Below are positions 24,560 to 35,911 of a stretch of 64,000 nucleotides of DNA, one piece after another. The position numbers and the translations under genes are program-made. The number at the start of each line of letters is the position of its first letter. Position 1 is the first letter of the stretch. A model generated the notes under the pieces. The model did no database searches. It was given only the letters and a program-made list of their open reading frames with translations, and was not told where the DNA came from. Origin of the DNA: Trichobilharzia szidati (taxonomy: Eukaryota > Platyhelminthes > Trematoda > Strigeidida > Schistosomatidae); contig OX235279.1 in assembly GCA_944472155.2 (NCBI GenBank), forward strand, positions 138,914,920 through 138,978,919, in the 5' to 3' direction.

Positions 24560-26720
24560 GCGATTCACCAGGAGTCATCATTTCCCACGCACGTGATCAT
24601 CTCCATGTCACACTCAGGTGACCGACTACTCTGATCACATTCGGATCTCACTCGACCTATGTATGGCCTGATGCACACCGCCACTCAACAGTCTCCTCAG
24701 AACACATCTCATCAATCTCCATTTCCTCCGGCATATTCCTCGAGCGATGAAGCGATCCCCGACTGATTTGGTCCCAAAGTTTCTTGTCGATTATCCTATC
24801 TCGCCATCTATTCATCGATATGGAGACAGCGAAGGAGGCTGTTGATAAAAGTCTGGAGTAGTCTGTTCAACGTTCTTTCGCTGATCAACGTGGCAGTTCT
24901 GTGGACCACATAGAAGAACTGATTTGACACGAGTGTTGAAGATCCGAATCTCCATCTTCACTCTGAGTTCGGAAGCTTTCCACACTGGTTTCACATCAAC
25001 GAAGATGTGGTTTGCTCTCCCGAGCCTACTTTTGGCATCTTCATCCGTGATGCCTGTGGATGTAACGATGCTGCCCAGGTTGGTGGGTGGAAGAATTGAC
25101 CTCGTTCAAATTTCTCCCACTGATTGTAATTGGTGCTTATTGTTGTTTCTGTTGTTGTTGTTTAGGTATCTTATTCACCACTGCCTTCTTTGCGTTCACT
25201 TGGAGTTGTGTCTTCGCTTCCTGCTTGTTCTGTCAACATGTTGGTTTTTGCCTGTGGGTCTTCAGCTTTTTGTGACAAATAATCACAGATTATCAGTGGT
25301 GGTCAGATATTCCAGAGTCTTCTTTTTGTCCAACGTATTCTTTTCTTATCACTCCTACACATTCTGCCTCGTGATCCAGTCCAGAATTATCGTCGGTAAT
25401 AGCATATGGGCCCTATTTTTCTACAATTCCTACTTCAGACACTTTGCTGAATTTATTGTTGTAAACCCTTTGATGTGTGGCATCATTAGATAGCTGTTGA
25501 ATGAGAGGGATAGATGTTTATAACACTACACTCTGTAGCGTTGAGGCGGTCAACGGTTGCAAAGGCTTTTTCAAACTCAATTAAGTTGGGCTAGGGATTT
25601 GTCTGCCATTCTACGTACTGTTCGGTGACGATTCGTAGAACTCCAATTTGATTCGTTCGTGACCTGCTATTCTGAATCCAGGCTGTTCACAATGGGTTTT
25701 CGCATGCATGGCATCTCTCCTTCTTTAAAAGATGATGAGACTTAGTGTTTTTTATGGTGTGAACTGCAGAATGATTCCATGCCAGCTTTTTAAAAAGCTT
25801 CAGACGCTTTTCCTCGGCGGTTTGTCAAGGTATTTGGCACTTCTCACTTTGTGAGGAGGGTTGTTGTTAAATGGCAGTTTTCTGGCTGTCTGTGGCGGTA
25901 TCTCTGAATGAGGTGAGCCCAGTTTTTCGCTTAGTTCCACCTCTTCAGAATTAGTTTCCCTTCAGTGTTTTTCATTGTTTTCATTTCTGCTGATTTCTTC
26001 CCCGATAGCGACCTGATTATCCCTGACAGTGAGTGACCTGAGGTCCCTCTTACCTTCAGCCTATTTTCTTTCAGTTTCCAGCATGTCATAGAATAGTCTT
26101 TTATCTTTCCTGGCAATCTTCTTCAGTGCGTTGTAGACCGAACTCAGCTTCTCTTTCCGTTGTCTATCGTAGCACTGGTTCATGTTCTGTTTCACTATCC
26201 CTTTCTCCTCTGTTAAATATTCCTCGTCTGTCCTCCTCTCACGTACTAAGGGGGCATATATGTTTCCACCAACGCCACTTTCAAAGAATTCCAGTATTAC
26301 TCCACATAGATTTCCCCAGTAATGTCAAATGAATATCTGCAGTTATCATCAGATAGCTGTAGCGGTGTTTTTTGTAGTCTTGTCCTTCAGTTTTTGAGTG
26401 TTGAACGTAAAATGTGGTTTACCTTAGAAGTTATTCGCACTAGATAATGGCCTGGGCCCACATCTTCTCCTCTTCTCGACTTTGTGTCCACCAATCTGGC
26501 TGGTTCTCCACTTTACTGAGCATGACAGAGATAAGGTCTGTGTGATTCTCGGAATACCCGTCACGTTAGACCCATGTAAATCTGTGTAAACGTTATCGCC
26601 AGTTACCGAATCACTTAATGCACAGACGTTCGAAAAGAGTTCTTCATTATTCTTCATTCTGCAAATATCCTCCCGACCCATGATGATAAGTTGTGTGCCC
26701 TCACTTTGAGATTTAAATTG
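24560..26720 (-). mobile_element. RTE-clade retrotransposon, decayed (main part)
   Basis: The minus strand carries, from high to low coordinate, a damaged endonuclease (about 26680-26450, with GREDICRMKNNEELFSNVCAL), a connector, parts of the reverse transcriptase and the C-terminal region (KPVWKASELRVKMEIRIFNT, 24994-24920). Many frameshifts separate them. It shares an unusual continuation at 24480-24560 with the copy at 30860-31740, so the two belong to one subfamily. Its 5' endonuclease portion appears to continue at 27480-27815 after intervening sequence. Confidence 0.78.
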
Positions 26721-27479
26721 CCCGTTGGGATTTGTTTGTTATAACTTATGGTCTCTGTGGCGACTAAATTTATTCGGTTACGGTCTAAACGCAAGAAACT
26801 GACCTCTACGTTCTAGCCTATTGCCGAATAAACTTCGTTGAGACACGTGCTATCATGGAGAGTTCCAAAGGCAGACAAAAGCGGTTTTTTTGACGATAAC
26901 AAAATTGAACTCACAATTACCTCAGCAGTGCCATGAGGCAGCTATACAGGCAATGTATATTTCTAAAAACAAAACAAGTATTGTAAGACAAAAATAGTTG
27001 AACAATTTCCAACTGTAAAGGAGAACATTCCCAACAAGGTTGGATAAAAAGCTCTGTCCACAAGAATCAGACACCAACGCTTTTTGCTGACAGTCCACGG
27101 TCATAATCACCTTCATTTACTCAAACAAACTCATATCGTTAAATAACGCATTGTCGATGTACACAAAACAACTAACAAGTACTACAATTCAGGATTAAAC
27201 AAGCATGAAGGTAAATAATAAAGGTCACATATCAACATGTCATATGCAAATGTCAAATCATTGATATACACTCTAGGGAAAATACGTATAATGATTAAAA
27301 ATTTAGCTGAAATGCCTAAATAAGTATAAATATTATAAATAGATTTTCCAAGAAGGATTTTCCAAAACAGTTTGTTCATTACAATCACGTCCGTTAACAT
27401 TCGTAATGGTCTGTATAATCTGTACTGTTTAAAGGAATGTAGCATTGGATAACCGTTGCTTCCTTACCTTTTCGGCTGG
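26721..27479. other. Sequence splitting the RTE copy
   Basis: It lies between two RTE-derived stretches that are adjacent in the full copy. No family is recognisable; it may be an insertion or a replaced segment. Confidence 0.4.
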
Positions 27480-27815
27480 TTCTTGCTGTCATTACCCCAC
27501 TGTATAAGAGCCTTGGATGCGGTTAGTGACATCATGATGGCAACTGCCTCAGTGTTATCGAGTGGGTTAGCCTAGATTATTGACACACTTATTTTATCAG
27601 CTATTAAAGAATCCTAGCATTTCTATGTCATGTCTTCTCATCCCTTTGGTAATCTGGGTAGCCTTTCCAGCTTCGAATATTTTGCAAGTATTCCAAATCC
27701 CCTTGATTATTTCTGCTTTCATCAAAACAGGCTCATTGGCACAGTAGCTTTGTGGAAAGCTTTCAACAGCCTGAGTTATTTTGTCTCCCCAATTGTAGAA
27801 AAATTTTCATTTTCA
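27480..27815 (-). mobile_element. RTE endonuclease 5' fragment
   Basis: The plus-strand text closely follows 49410-49750 of the full-length copy, including GTGACATCATGATGGC and TTTCTGCTTTCATC. It covers the N-terminal AP-endonuclease-like region and is probably the 5' continuation of the copy at 24560-26720. Confidence 0.75.
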
Positions 27816-27854
27816 TATTTTTTGCTCTGCTTTGAAGTTACTGTAACGTTTGAC

Positions 27855-27978
27855 TTGATTCTCCAGGAAGGACGTGAGTTCCTTCAAGGTTGCAGATAAG
27901 CCTTGCTGACTGGTGAGTGCCGACTATCGCGAAACGTAGGTCCAAAACTTCCTGCCGATTGCTTTCAATCATCTAATT
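27855..27978 (+). mobile_element. Family B hammerhead SINE, fragment
   Basis: It starts at GAGTTCCTTCAAGGTTGCAG and runs through a hammerhead to CTTCCTGCCGATTGC, as in the intact copy at 62640-62835. The ribozyme core reads CTGACTGGTGA, a four-base insertion relative to CTGATGA, so it should be inactive. Stem II is also damaged. Confidence 0.75.
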
Positions 27979-28870
27979 TCCTCAGACACACACAAACTCG
28001 CATCTCTTTCCGAACTTAGGAAGGGTGTAAAAGTAGATGAAGTTGCATTTAATAATAGTTCGTAATATTTCTAATGACGCTACATCACCCTACTCAACTC
28101 TTAGCCTTCAAAAGAATGTATATTATTGTTTACTCCCACCATATATACATATATATATGTTGACTGGGCTATTTTCAATACTTATTGTTGCATCATAAAT
28201 ACGACTGCACAACTTGAAAATAAATTCGTCGAAAAGTAATGTTTGTTTTGAAGACAGAATTGTGTCTTCCACTATATATAACTTGAGAGTATCCAATTTG
28301 TTGATTTATTTCATTTTCTCCCTCACGCCATTAACTACAATGACCCCTTGAAACCCATACCTTTTTGTTGGTTGCATATACACAAAAACACATCACTGGA
28401 TTATCTAATTTCATTATTTCCTCATGTACTTATTGACTATACCTTTTGTATGAATTTGCATGATAATCGAAACTCACTGACTATTTATTATTGCATCTTC
28501 CACCGCAGTATACTTTCTGGTAATAATTCTAATTTGCTTTCACAGGCTATTGTATGCTAATGGATTTATAATTGTGAAATTTGAAGAAGAATTTTGTGGA
28601 AAACAATTTTTCGCTCTAATTATTCTCCTTCTGAATAAATTATGGAGATATTTGAAATATATACATAATAACTTTTATCGATTGACGCAATTTATGCAAA
28701 GTTGCTTTTGATACACATTTTACTGGAAGCAGATCAGAAGTCTGAGTTTCATTTTATGCCCAATGAGGAATAGATATCGGTAAGGAAACAGTTGATTCAC
28801 GCATCACTGTTTATTTCTGAGAATGACTCGAAGAAATACCCTCATGAGGAACTCCATTTCACATTTATCT
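27979..28870. other. AT-rich spacer
   Basis: No gene seen. At 28210-28235, AAATTCGTCGAAAAG matches a motif in the PLE end repeats (56155, 41665, 44275), perhaps a relic end. Confidence 0.4.
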
Positions 28871-28879
28871 TTTTATTGG

Positions 28880-29204
28880 ACACTAGTAACTAGTGTGACG
28901 TGTCTAGTCCTTTGTTTGATGCAGACTGAATTCTATCAGTCAGGTTTTTAATGCGGCCACCATTCTAGATAGCTCGCCATCACGGTGCACATTGATTCGA
29001 TGATATTAGATGGTTGGAGGTAATTGGAAGGAATCCTTAGACCTAGGTTTCGTGCTAGTTGGCCCTCGTCAGCAAGAGGTATCTGCAATGTTGAAGGAAC
29101 TCATGTCCCTTCAAGGTTGCAGATAGGCCTTGCTGACGAGTGCCAACTAGCACGAAACCTAGGTCTAAGGATTCCTTCCAATTACCTCCAAACATCTAAT
29201 ATCA
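28880..29204. mobile_element. Family B hammerhead SINE in head-to-head arrangement
   Basis: A minus-strand copy (28880-29096) abuts a plus-strand copy (29105-29204). The inner part, 29001-29204, is a near-perfect palindrome with arms of about 95 bases and a loop of about 10. Each arm includes a hammerhead on its own strand. The outer part (CACTAGTAACTAGTG near 28882, then GCAGACTGAATTCTATCAG) matches the outer arms of the repeat at 62178-62617. Confidence 0.85.
29128..29170 (+). ncRNA. Hammerhead ribozyme, core intact (family B)
   Basis: Stem I strand CCTTG (29128), core CTGACGA (29133-29139), stem II GTGC / GCAC, GAAA (29154-29157), the self-complementary CCTAGG, and GTC ending at 29165, followed by TAAGG, which pairs with CCTTG with one G-U. 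Every conserved hammerhead base is present. The likely cleavage is after 29165. The opposite-strand partner at 29082-29035 has the core but a mismatched stem II. Confidence 0.82.
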
Positions 29205-29209
29205 CTCAC

Positions 29210-30435
29210 ATTTATCTGTTGAAATTTCTTTGCATTTTCTGAAAAGTAGTGTTTCAAAGTCCTAAACGCAACTTGAACATTTGAATATATATAAATATAT
29301 ATCACTGGAATCTATTAAAGCACTAGTCCTACCATTTTCTTCAATCATCGTTCGTTTTAATTTAAGTGAGAAAATCAATAATCCTCAGATTTATGAAGGA
29401 CAATAATGTTGAATGAAAATGTCCATGAAGATCAATAAATGATTATTAGACTGATAGCATATCATGTCAGTCATTTATTCAAATGTATGTTAACTGTCAG
29501 TCATCCAAATCTCACTCACATTCAGTGTGTTCACTGTACTAACAAAACTATTTGATTAAATGCATTTTTAAAGCAAAACAGGTCATCCATCTTTCAAAAA
29601 TGAAAAATGTATCCTAAACACAGTGTGGGTGGAGGCTGACTTTCTGCAAAACAAATTTCGATAGCCAATAAAATGGTATTTAACTATCACAAAAGTAGAA
29701 TCAAAATTTTGTTGAATACAATTTAACTGACATTCAATATTAAATATACACAGATATGGCGATAAAAATTTTGCATGAAAGTGAATTCAGCATGCAGCGT
29801 GGATACTATGGTAACTTGGATTTAATACTGCAATATTCCTAGATAATCATATTTGATATTTTAGAATCCAAGTTTTTTTTATTCCCTTTTTCACAGTAGT
29901 AGAATGCTTGGTTGACTGCAATTATAGTTCGACTAATCTGTGTATCGTTTAGAAGAAAATTCGTGTACATGTGAGAGAGAATTGGTCTGTGAATCAAGTT
30001 TTCAATTGAAAACATGTTCAGACAACTTGTATGAACTTCAAATAAATGTAGGCATTCTGAGAACTGCCCGTTATCCTACCACATAGTGTTCGAAGCCATT
30101 TTCGTCAAATTCAATCTATTTACTTGTCTAAATTGAATCAGCTATGCGACTGATGATATAGGATTTTTTCCTGACAGTGCTTTAAGTATTCTTTTAAAAC
30201 CAGATATTTCAGACTTAATTTCAGTATAAATTTCAGTTTCCTTAAAACCTATTTATTCACATATCGCTCTCTTGAAGTGTGAAGATATTTGCCACGAATA
30301 AACAGTGAAAAGCATTTTTGTATTGCAGAGAGTAGCATTATTATGCTGATGTATGTGGTTAGTGCTTAGTAATCATTTGAAAACTGGAATCTTGGTTATA
30401 CGTTTCCTCATATACACAAACAATACTTATGTTTT
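29210..30435. other. AT-rich spacer
   Basis: No gene, RNA or repeat that I can support. Confidence 0.4.
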
Positions 30436-30439
30436 CTAG

Positions 30440-30790
30440 TATTGGTTTGTAGGATTACACCATGAGCTGACATTGGTTAGAGAAGCAGTGGAAAACCTGG
30501 GAGTTCTGGACGTCAGTTTCGTCCTAGTCCGGGTATTGTCAGCAGTATGCACCCACTTGGAATTCATGAGACGTTGGATCAGGTCCCAGTTGTTTAACTG
30601 TCTACGACTTCACATTGTAACCAGAAGGTCCTCGGTTCAAACCCCAGTGGGTTTCTACTGTTGAAGAGTCCCAGATTAGGACGAAACAGCTGTACAGTAC
30701 TCCAAAGTTTACCAACAGTTCTACAACCTACTTCAGCTCACGATGAAATCCTGTATCTTATGGATTCTGTCTATAAACCAACGAGGTTAA
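30440..30790. mobile_element. Family S hammerhead SINE in head-to-head arrangement
   Basis: A minus-strand part (30440-30555) carries the conserved tail and a hammerhead with core CTGCTGA. A plus-strand part (30575-30790) carries the tRNA-like B-box (GGTTCAAACCCC), a hammerhead with core CTGTTGA (30658-30664), GAAA (30683-30686) and the tail. Both cores have lost the invariant A after CTG, so activity is doubtful. The two tails point outward. Confidence 0.75.
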
Positions 30791-30859
30791 TAAGCTCTTT
30801 GGAAATTACTTGAATTGACTGACATTATTTGATTGCATATTTAAACATACATAGCATCC

Positions 30860-31740
30860 GTACTCTAATGTCACACAAAATTGAAGACCCACCGGCAAAA
30901 TCCAACATGTTGACAGAACAAGCAGGAAGCAAAGACACGACTCCAGGTGAACACAAAGGAGGCAGTGGTGAATAAGATACCTAAACGACAACAACAACAG
31001 CAATAATATTTTATTTTGATAAATCACAGTGTTGTACAGTAATATTAACTGATGACGTTGCGAGCATAAATTATTGCTCATAATCATATCATATGATTGT
31101 GTATGATTATATCATATGATATGATTATGAGCAATAGTTTATACTCGAAACGTCATCAGTTAATATTACTGTACAACACTGTGATTTATCAAAATAAAAT
31201 CTAATCCATAATGGAGTTATGCTCTACCACAGTGCCCAATTTTTATACTTATAACAACCATAATAACTACCAATTACAATCAGTCGGAGAAATGAGAACG
31301 AGGTCAATTCTTCAGCCCACCAAGTTGGGAAGCATCGTTACATCCACAGGCATCACGGATGAAGATGTCGAAGGTAGGCTGGAGAGAGAAAACCACACCT
31401 TCGTTGATGTGAAACCAGTGTGGAAAGCTTCCTAACTCAGAGTGAGGAAGGAGATTCGAATCTTCAACACTCGTGTCAAATCGGTTCTTCTATATGGTCT
31501 ACAGAGCTGCCATGTTGATCAACGAAATAACACTTGAACAGGCTACTCCAGACTTTTATCAACAGCCTTCTTCTCTGTCTCCATATCGAGGAATAGATGG
31601 CGACGTAGGATAAGCGACAAGAAAGTTTGGTCAATCGTGGAGGCCTATAACGTGGCGATCAGAGAATTGAGTGAACTGGAGATTTTCTGATGAAGCACCA
31701 TATTCCACTTGTAACCTAGAGAATTATTGTGAAAAAATTA
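30860..31740 (+). mobile_element. RTE-clade fragment split by a PLE-type palindrome
   Basis: The plus strand at 30870-31003 and 31263-31740 reads as one RTE stretch, matching the reverse complement of 24480-25210 (GGCAGTGGTGAATAAGATAC, then CCAATTACAATCAGT, then KPVWKAS). Between the halves lies the palindrome 31005-31262. Stops and shifts break the frame. Confidence 0.82.
31005..31262. mobile_element. Palindromic PLE-type end repeat inserted in RTE
   Basis: Arms at about 31010-31097 and 31113-31203 are near-perfect inverted copies around a short centre rich in ATATGAT. The right arm runs on through TAATGGAGTTATGCTCTACC to about 31255. The same sequence occurs once, uninverted, at 55075-55205 directly in front of a PLE endonuclease, which is why I call it PLE-type. 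It holds a hairpin (GAGCA / TGCTC) next to GAAACGTC. Confidence 0.7.
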
Positions 31741-32085
31741 GTATGTCAGATATTGTTTCTTCCAGGTAAATTAATACATCTACCTGACTAACCAGGCAAT
31801 GTTGCTTATGAATTCACCAACCTGAACAAACTTCTTATTTTATTTGTTTTGCTTAGCATTTGATGTTCTGCTTGTAGCTGAATAGAATATTGAAAATAAT
31901 AAGTGGAGATGCTCGGGAGAGCAAACGGTGACATGGAAAAACTTGAGAGTTTAATCAACGTGGGAGATCATAAATAGTGCATGCATCTGCATTATATTGA
32001 ACAATTTTGAGACACATCGCCAGTAATCTCAAGTCATTGGTTCTTAGCATACCGAACACTCGATATAGGCGATCTCCTATAATTA
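31741..32085. other. Spacer between RTE pieces
   Basis: No gene seen in this AT-rich stretch. Confidence 0.35.
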
Positions 32086-32415
32086 TTTATTATTATTCCT
32101 TTGGATTCCGGGTAAAAAATAGAGATTCACCAACACATCTCCACCTTGTTCTATTTTCTGCTGTCCTCACCAGCTGGATCCAGGTTTGTCCATAATCTCT
32201 CACCTCTTCCTCGCACGATTTCCTACGTGTCACTCTTGGACGACCCACTGGTGTTTCTACATTTTTTTGTATTCTTTTTAATATTTCTCTTGCGCGTATC
32301 CGTAGCAAGTTGATTGATTTTCTGAGGTAGGCTAGCTAGCTCCATGCCAAACCCTTTCTCTTTTTCCTGACCGGGAACCAGCTAGAAAATTAGCGAGCTA
32401 GTAAACTAGACGAGG
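32086..32415 (-). mobile_element. Internally deleted, non-autonomous RTE derivative
   Basis: From 32415 downward the minus strand begins with the same 5' leader as the full-length RTE (compare 49935-49800: TTACTAGCTCGCTA, TTTTCTAGC). It then passes directly into the RTE C-terminus (GRPRVTRRKSCEEEV, TWIQLVRTAENRTRWR, FFTRNPKE) and ends in an ATTATTATT-type tail. The endonuclease and reverse transcriptase are missing. Such 5'+3' deletion derivatives behave as SINEs in other RTE- and Ingi-clade systems. Confidence 0.72.
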
Positions 32416-32978
32416 TTTGGCAATCCATACTTGAAACTAAATACCAAAGAATTCAAGGACTGACATCATGTTTTGGTTTGACCGCCATTTACTCTTTCCC
32501 AACCGAATCCTAAGTCAAAATAGGTTGCTCGTGGATGAAGGATTTGACTTGACATCCTCAACACATATCCCAGCTGTCTCATTCAAGATTGCTTCACAGT
32601 TTCATCGACTGATTTACTCTTCTTACTAAGTATTCACCATATCACACGACTTAACAAGGAAGGTGGAACGCAAACGTGTTTGACTAAAAATGGTTGCTAT
32701 TTTTCGTACCTTCGACTTTTAGTGGTTGCAAAAGAGAACTAAGCGAAATGGCGAGCAGTGCACACGTCCTCAAATCGATAGGTGGATACCGTGTCTACGA
32801 CTGAGGTGGCGTAAGTTGGAAAATACCACATGAGCATTTTTTGTCTACTCTTAGATTTTTTCAGCGACCAGTCCTTTGAGGCTGATGCAGCTTCTCAAAC
32901 AGGTGAGGTAGTCAACATTCTGTACCACTTTACTCCTTATCTATAAGTCAGAAATCAGTGTAGTTCAGCCGTGAAGAA
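32416..32978. other. Probable decayed LINE downstream part
   Basis: It lies on the 3' side (minus strand) of the reverse transcriptase fragment at 32979-33203 and may be its continuation, but the translation is too broken to align by eye. Confidence 0.3.
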
Positions 32979-33203
32979 TCATCTTATATTTGAAAGCAGC
33001 CAGTTTCTTTTCTGAAGACTGTGCATTTCATCAACATTATCTACGACAATAATAACATCCTCATATTCTAAGTCAGCAAGACTATTTTCTGATAATAAAT
33101 GCATCCCTAGTTGGCTGAAGTTAGTTGGAATGATTTCCATTATTGCAACTATGATGAAATTAAACAATAAATGCGGACATCGGATATCCCTAAAGGACGT
33201 CAC
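32979..33203 (-). pseudogene. LINE reverse transcriptase fragment, not RTE
   Basis: The translation has LLFNFIIVAIME, then LADLEYEDVIIVVDNVDEMHSL. These fit the SPFLFNFVID and L-x-DLEYADDIVLL boxes of other non-LTR reverse transcriptases. In the ADD box the first D is kept as E-D only (YEDV for YADD), so the catalytic pair is broken. The wording differs from the FADD box of the RTE copies, so this is another clade, possibly CR1- or Jockey-like; the clade is uncertain. Confidence 0.6.
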
Positions 33204-33970
33204 TGACTGATAGATGATGAAAATGTTAAAGGTATGAAATACAATTTTGTGAATGAAACGAGGGCAGAAAGGGACAAAATGGAATAGGGAATTAAGGTAT
33301 TAACTACGAATGTCCATGGTGGGGTGGTCGACCTTATTGTAAGCAGAGAGAAACAAAGTAGCTGGACATGCTTCTTTCGGATACATGTTTTCGAATTCCG
33401 ATGTAGAAGGACTGGATTTCTTTGTTGGATCCTTTCCCTTTTTCGCATTTGTCTATGCAAAGAGAATCTTCATATTATTCAAAAACCAATTGTCCTAAAA
33501 AGTTCATTTACTAATTTGTTAAAATCATCATCACTAATTAAGAAAGGGGAAAGTAATCAGCATTCATCTTGAGGGTAGTATGGAAGATTATTATTACTTT
33601 TTTCCATGTTGTTTTGCAGCCCATTATGAAATAATTTAGTTTCGGGTTCAGCTGTGCTATACAGATGCCTTATAAAAGATATTACAACATGATAAAAGTA
33701 AAACATAAGTCAAACAATTCTCAAGTTACTGTTAAATGATCAGGTGAAACACTGAAATGTCCGTGAAGTCTTCACACTTAGAAGCAAACGAAGTAGATGT
33801 AAAATCCAGAGTTGCATTTTTATGAATTACTAGTCTTCAGTGAACGTCTTACCTCAGAAAACGCCTACGTTTTACAAACTCAACCTGATGGTGTATTACA
33901 ACGTTAAAATCATTAGAGAGCGCTATATCAAGAGTTGGCAAATTTAGAATTTACAGGTCATTAAAGTTCG
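33204..33970. other. AT-rich spacer
   Basis: Overlapping small frames on both strands at 33200-33572 resemble nothing known. No RNA or repeat was recognised. Confidence 0.35.
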
Positions 33971-33974
33971 TCTC

Positions 33975-34150
33975 AATTGTCAGAATAACCAGAGAGACTG
34001 GTATCGTAACCTGAAGGTTCCGGGTTCGATTTCTAGTGAGGTCGTAGGTGCGCACTGCTGAAACGTTCCAGCGCATCTTCGTTTTCAGTGACATCTCTGT
34101 CTGAATTTGGTTCGTGAATGAGAAGCTCTGACGAGGAGATGAATCAGACC
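33975..34150 (+). repeat. Decayed family S SINE relic
   Basis: GTAACCTGAAGGTTCCGGGT and TTCGATTTC match the tRNA-like B-box part of family S (GTAACCAGAAGGTCC...). They are followed by GTGCGCACTGCTGAAACG where the hammerhead begins in intact copies. The ribozyme itself is gone. A second relic, minus strand, may be at 34585-34700 (GGTTTCATCCTGTTTGGG). Confidence 0.5.
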
Positions 34151-34204
34151 AAGTATGCGTATTGATGATTTTTGATTTTTGTTCACATGAATTTGAATGT
34201 AACA

Positions 34205-35134
34205 AATTTTATTTGTTGATCCAATGGATTAAATAGATGGCCAAAAAGTAATGTGAATTTCATTATCCTATGTATAAAAAAATATCAATATTTTTAAAAT
34301 AAGCTAAAAACCCTTCATTTGGATATTTCTAGTATATTCTTTTTTATCACCGATAAAAGCTGTATCTATTTTAACACATTTTAGTCGGTCGCAAATTTCC
34401 ACATAATATTTTTCTATTGAAGATTAATTTTTCCACTATGATCAGACTGTTCAACTTTTAACAGCGGATCTATTTTCAAGCGTATTAGGTTTTCAGTTAT
34501 AACAAAGGTGATATTTCGTATAATGGACACCGGTAATTTATACTGTTTATATCATTTACTTGATATTGGCTTACAGTGAAATCGAGGACTCAGGTTTCAT
34601 CCTGTTTGGGAGCAATCAAGTCTATGTAGCTGCATCTGTGGTGAGTCGTAGTGCTCTCCCTTTGACTCAGCGCCTCATTCACTCATTAAAGAGGATCATT
34701 ACATTTAGAATCTGCCACACAGTAAAGTAATTTAGCGTCAGTTTTAGGAAAAGAATGGGAACACTGTGCTAGAATATACTTTCGCAGTAGAATAATTTGA
34801 TTTGATGAAGCATAACATGATTTGAAATCATTTGCCACTGATGATTTAAGCATAGTTTATCTTTCACAATCATAAGAAGATATCAACTGTGTATGAACAA
34901 TGGACTGTTCTCAAATCAAGCAGTTTAAAAGTAGTCTGAAAATATCGCTTTCTTTTCACTTGTTTCGAGTGAATCTGAGTTAGCGGACCTAAAAATACCT
35001 GCATAAGTTAGATATCTCCAGGTGTGCTACTGAAAGCCTTAAAAAAACACTAAATTTACAGTGATCATTTCAGGCATATATGATATAGTAAGAAGCTAAC
35101 TATCTAAATTCATAACTATTAATTTTATTCAGCT
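34205..35134. other. AT-rich spacer
   Basis: Apart from a doubtful hammerhead relic near 34590, no gene or element is supported. Confidence 0.35.
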
Positions 35135-35146
35135 ACAGATACAATT

Positions 35147-35375
35147 GGGCGTCGGCGGCATAGCGGCTGGGACGCTCACCGACCATGCACATTGTCCGGG
35201 GTTCGATCCTCGGCCGACACACTCCTTTACTTCGCTAAGCCAGAGATAATGCTGGTGAAGAGGAAAGGTTGGGCATCAGGCTAGCAACCCCATCCTGTAA
35301 AATAAACACTACTGTAGAAACTTCAGGCCACTAGCTTGAAGCCCTGTGTTCCACTGGGGAACGTGAAGGAAAAAA
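35147..35375 (+). mobile_element. Family A tRNA-derived SINE
   Basis: Full length: head GCGTCGGCGGCATAGCGG, B-box GGTTCGATCC, body ending GTGAAGGA and an A6 tail. A perfect 12-bp target duplication, ACAGATACAATT, is at 35135-35146 and 35376-35387. Confidence 0.9.
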
Positions 35376-35387
35376 ACAGATACAATT

Positions 35388-35911
35388 ATGCAACTGTATT
35401 GATCTCATTTTTATTCCCTTCGAAAATTCCGTAGAATATAGATTTGTGGCTATTTATTTGCATATATGTTACACAGCAATATTCCATCCCTTGAAGTTGA
35501 CAATAGGTTTAGAACTCACTTGTTTTTGAGCCTAATTTGCATTAAATATATTGGACAGAAATGCTTGATCTCCATCGACGCGTTATCTCCTAGTACGCAC
35601 TCTGCAACGATGTCCAACGATTGACGTTGGGTTGTTTTGGGTGATGGCGACTGTCATTCTCTCTAGAACCCGTCAGATGAATATAATCGCCTCCTCAGTG
35701 ACTGATGGTGTTCCCACTGAGACTGGAACCAGGAAGCTATCGTTTCAAGCGCCAAAGATACCCAGAACTTAGTATTTTCTTATCCTATTATGTGTGTACA
35801 TTTCTCCAACCTAAATCTCCACCTTAAAGAAACAATTCCGAATGAGAATTAATATCACTTCACAAGGGAGCATTTGAGGCTATCAAGATGAAAAAGCTTT
35901 TCTTCACTTTC
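35388..35911. other. Spacer between two SINEs
   Basis: Slightly richer in GC than its surroundings at 35570-35760, possibly an old repeat of unknown family. No gene seen. Confidence 0.35.

Noticed and set aside
24924..25493. 189-codon plus-strand open frame
   Set aside because: It is the complement of a decayed RTE copy; the hydrophobic runs come from antisense CAA/CAG-rich and Lys-rich codons.
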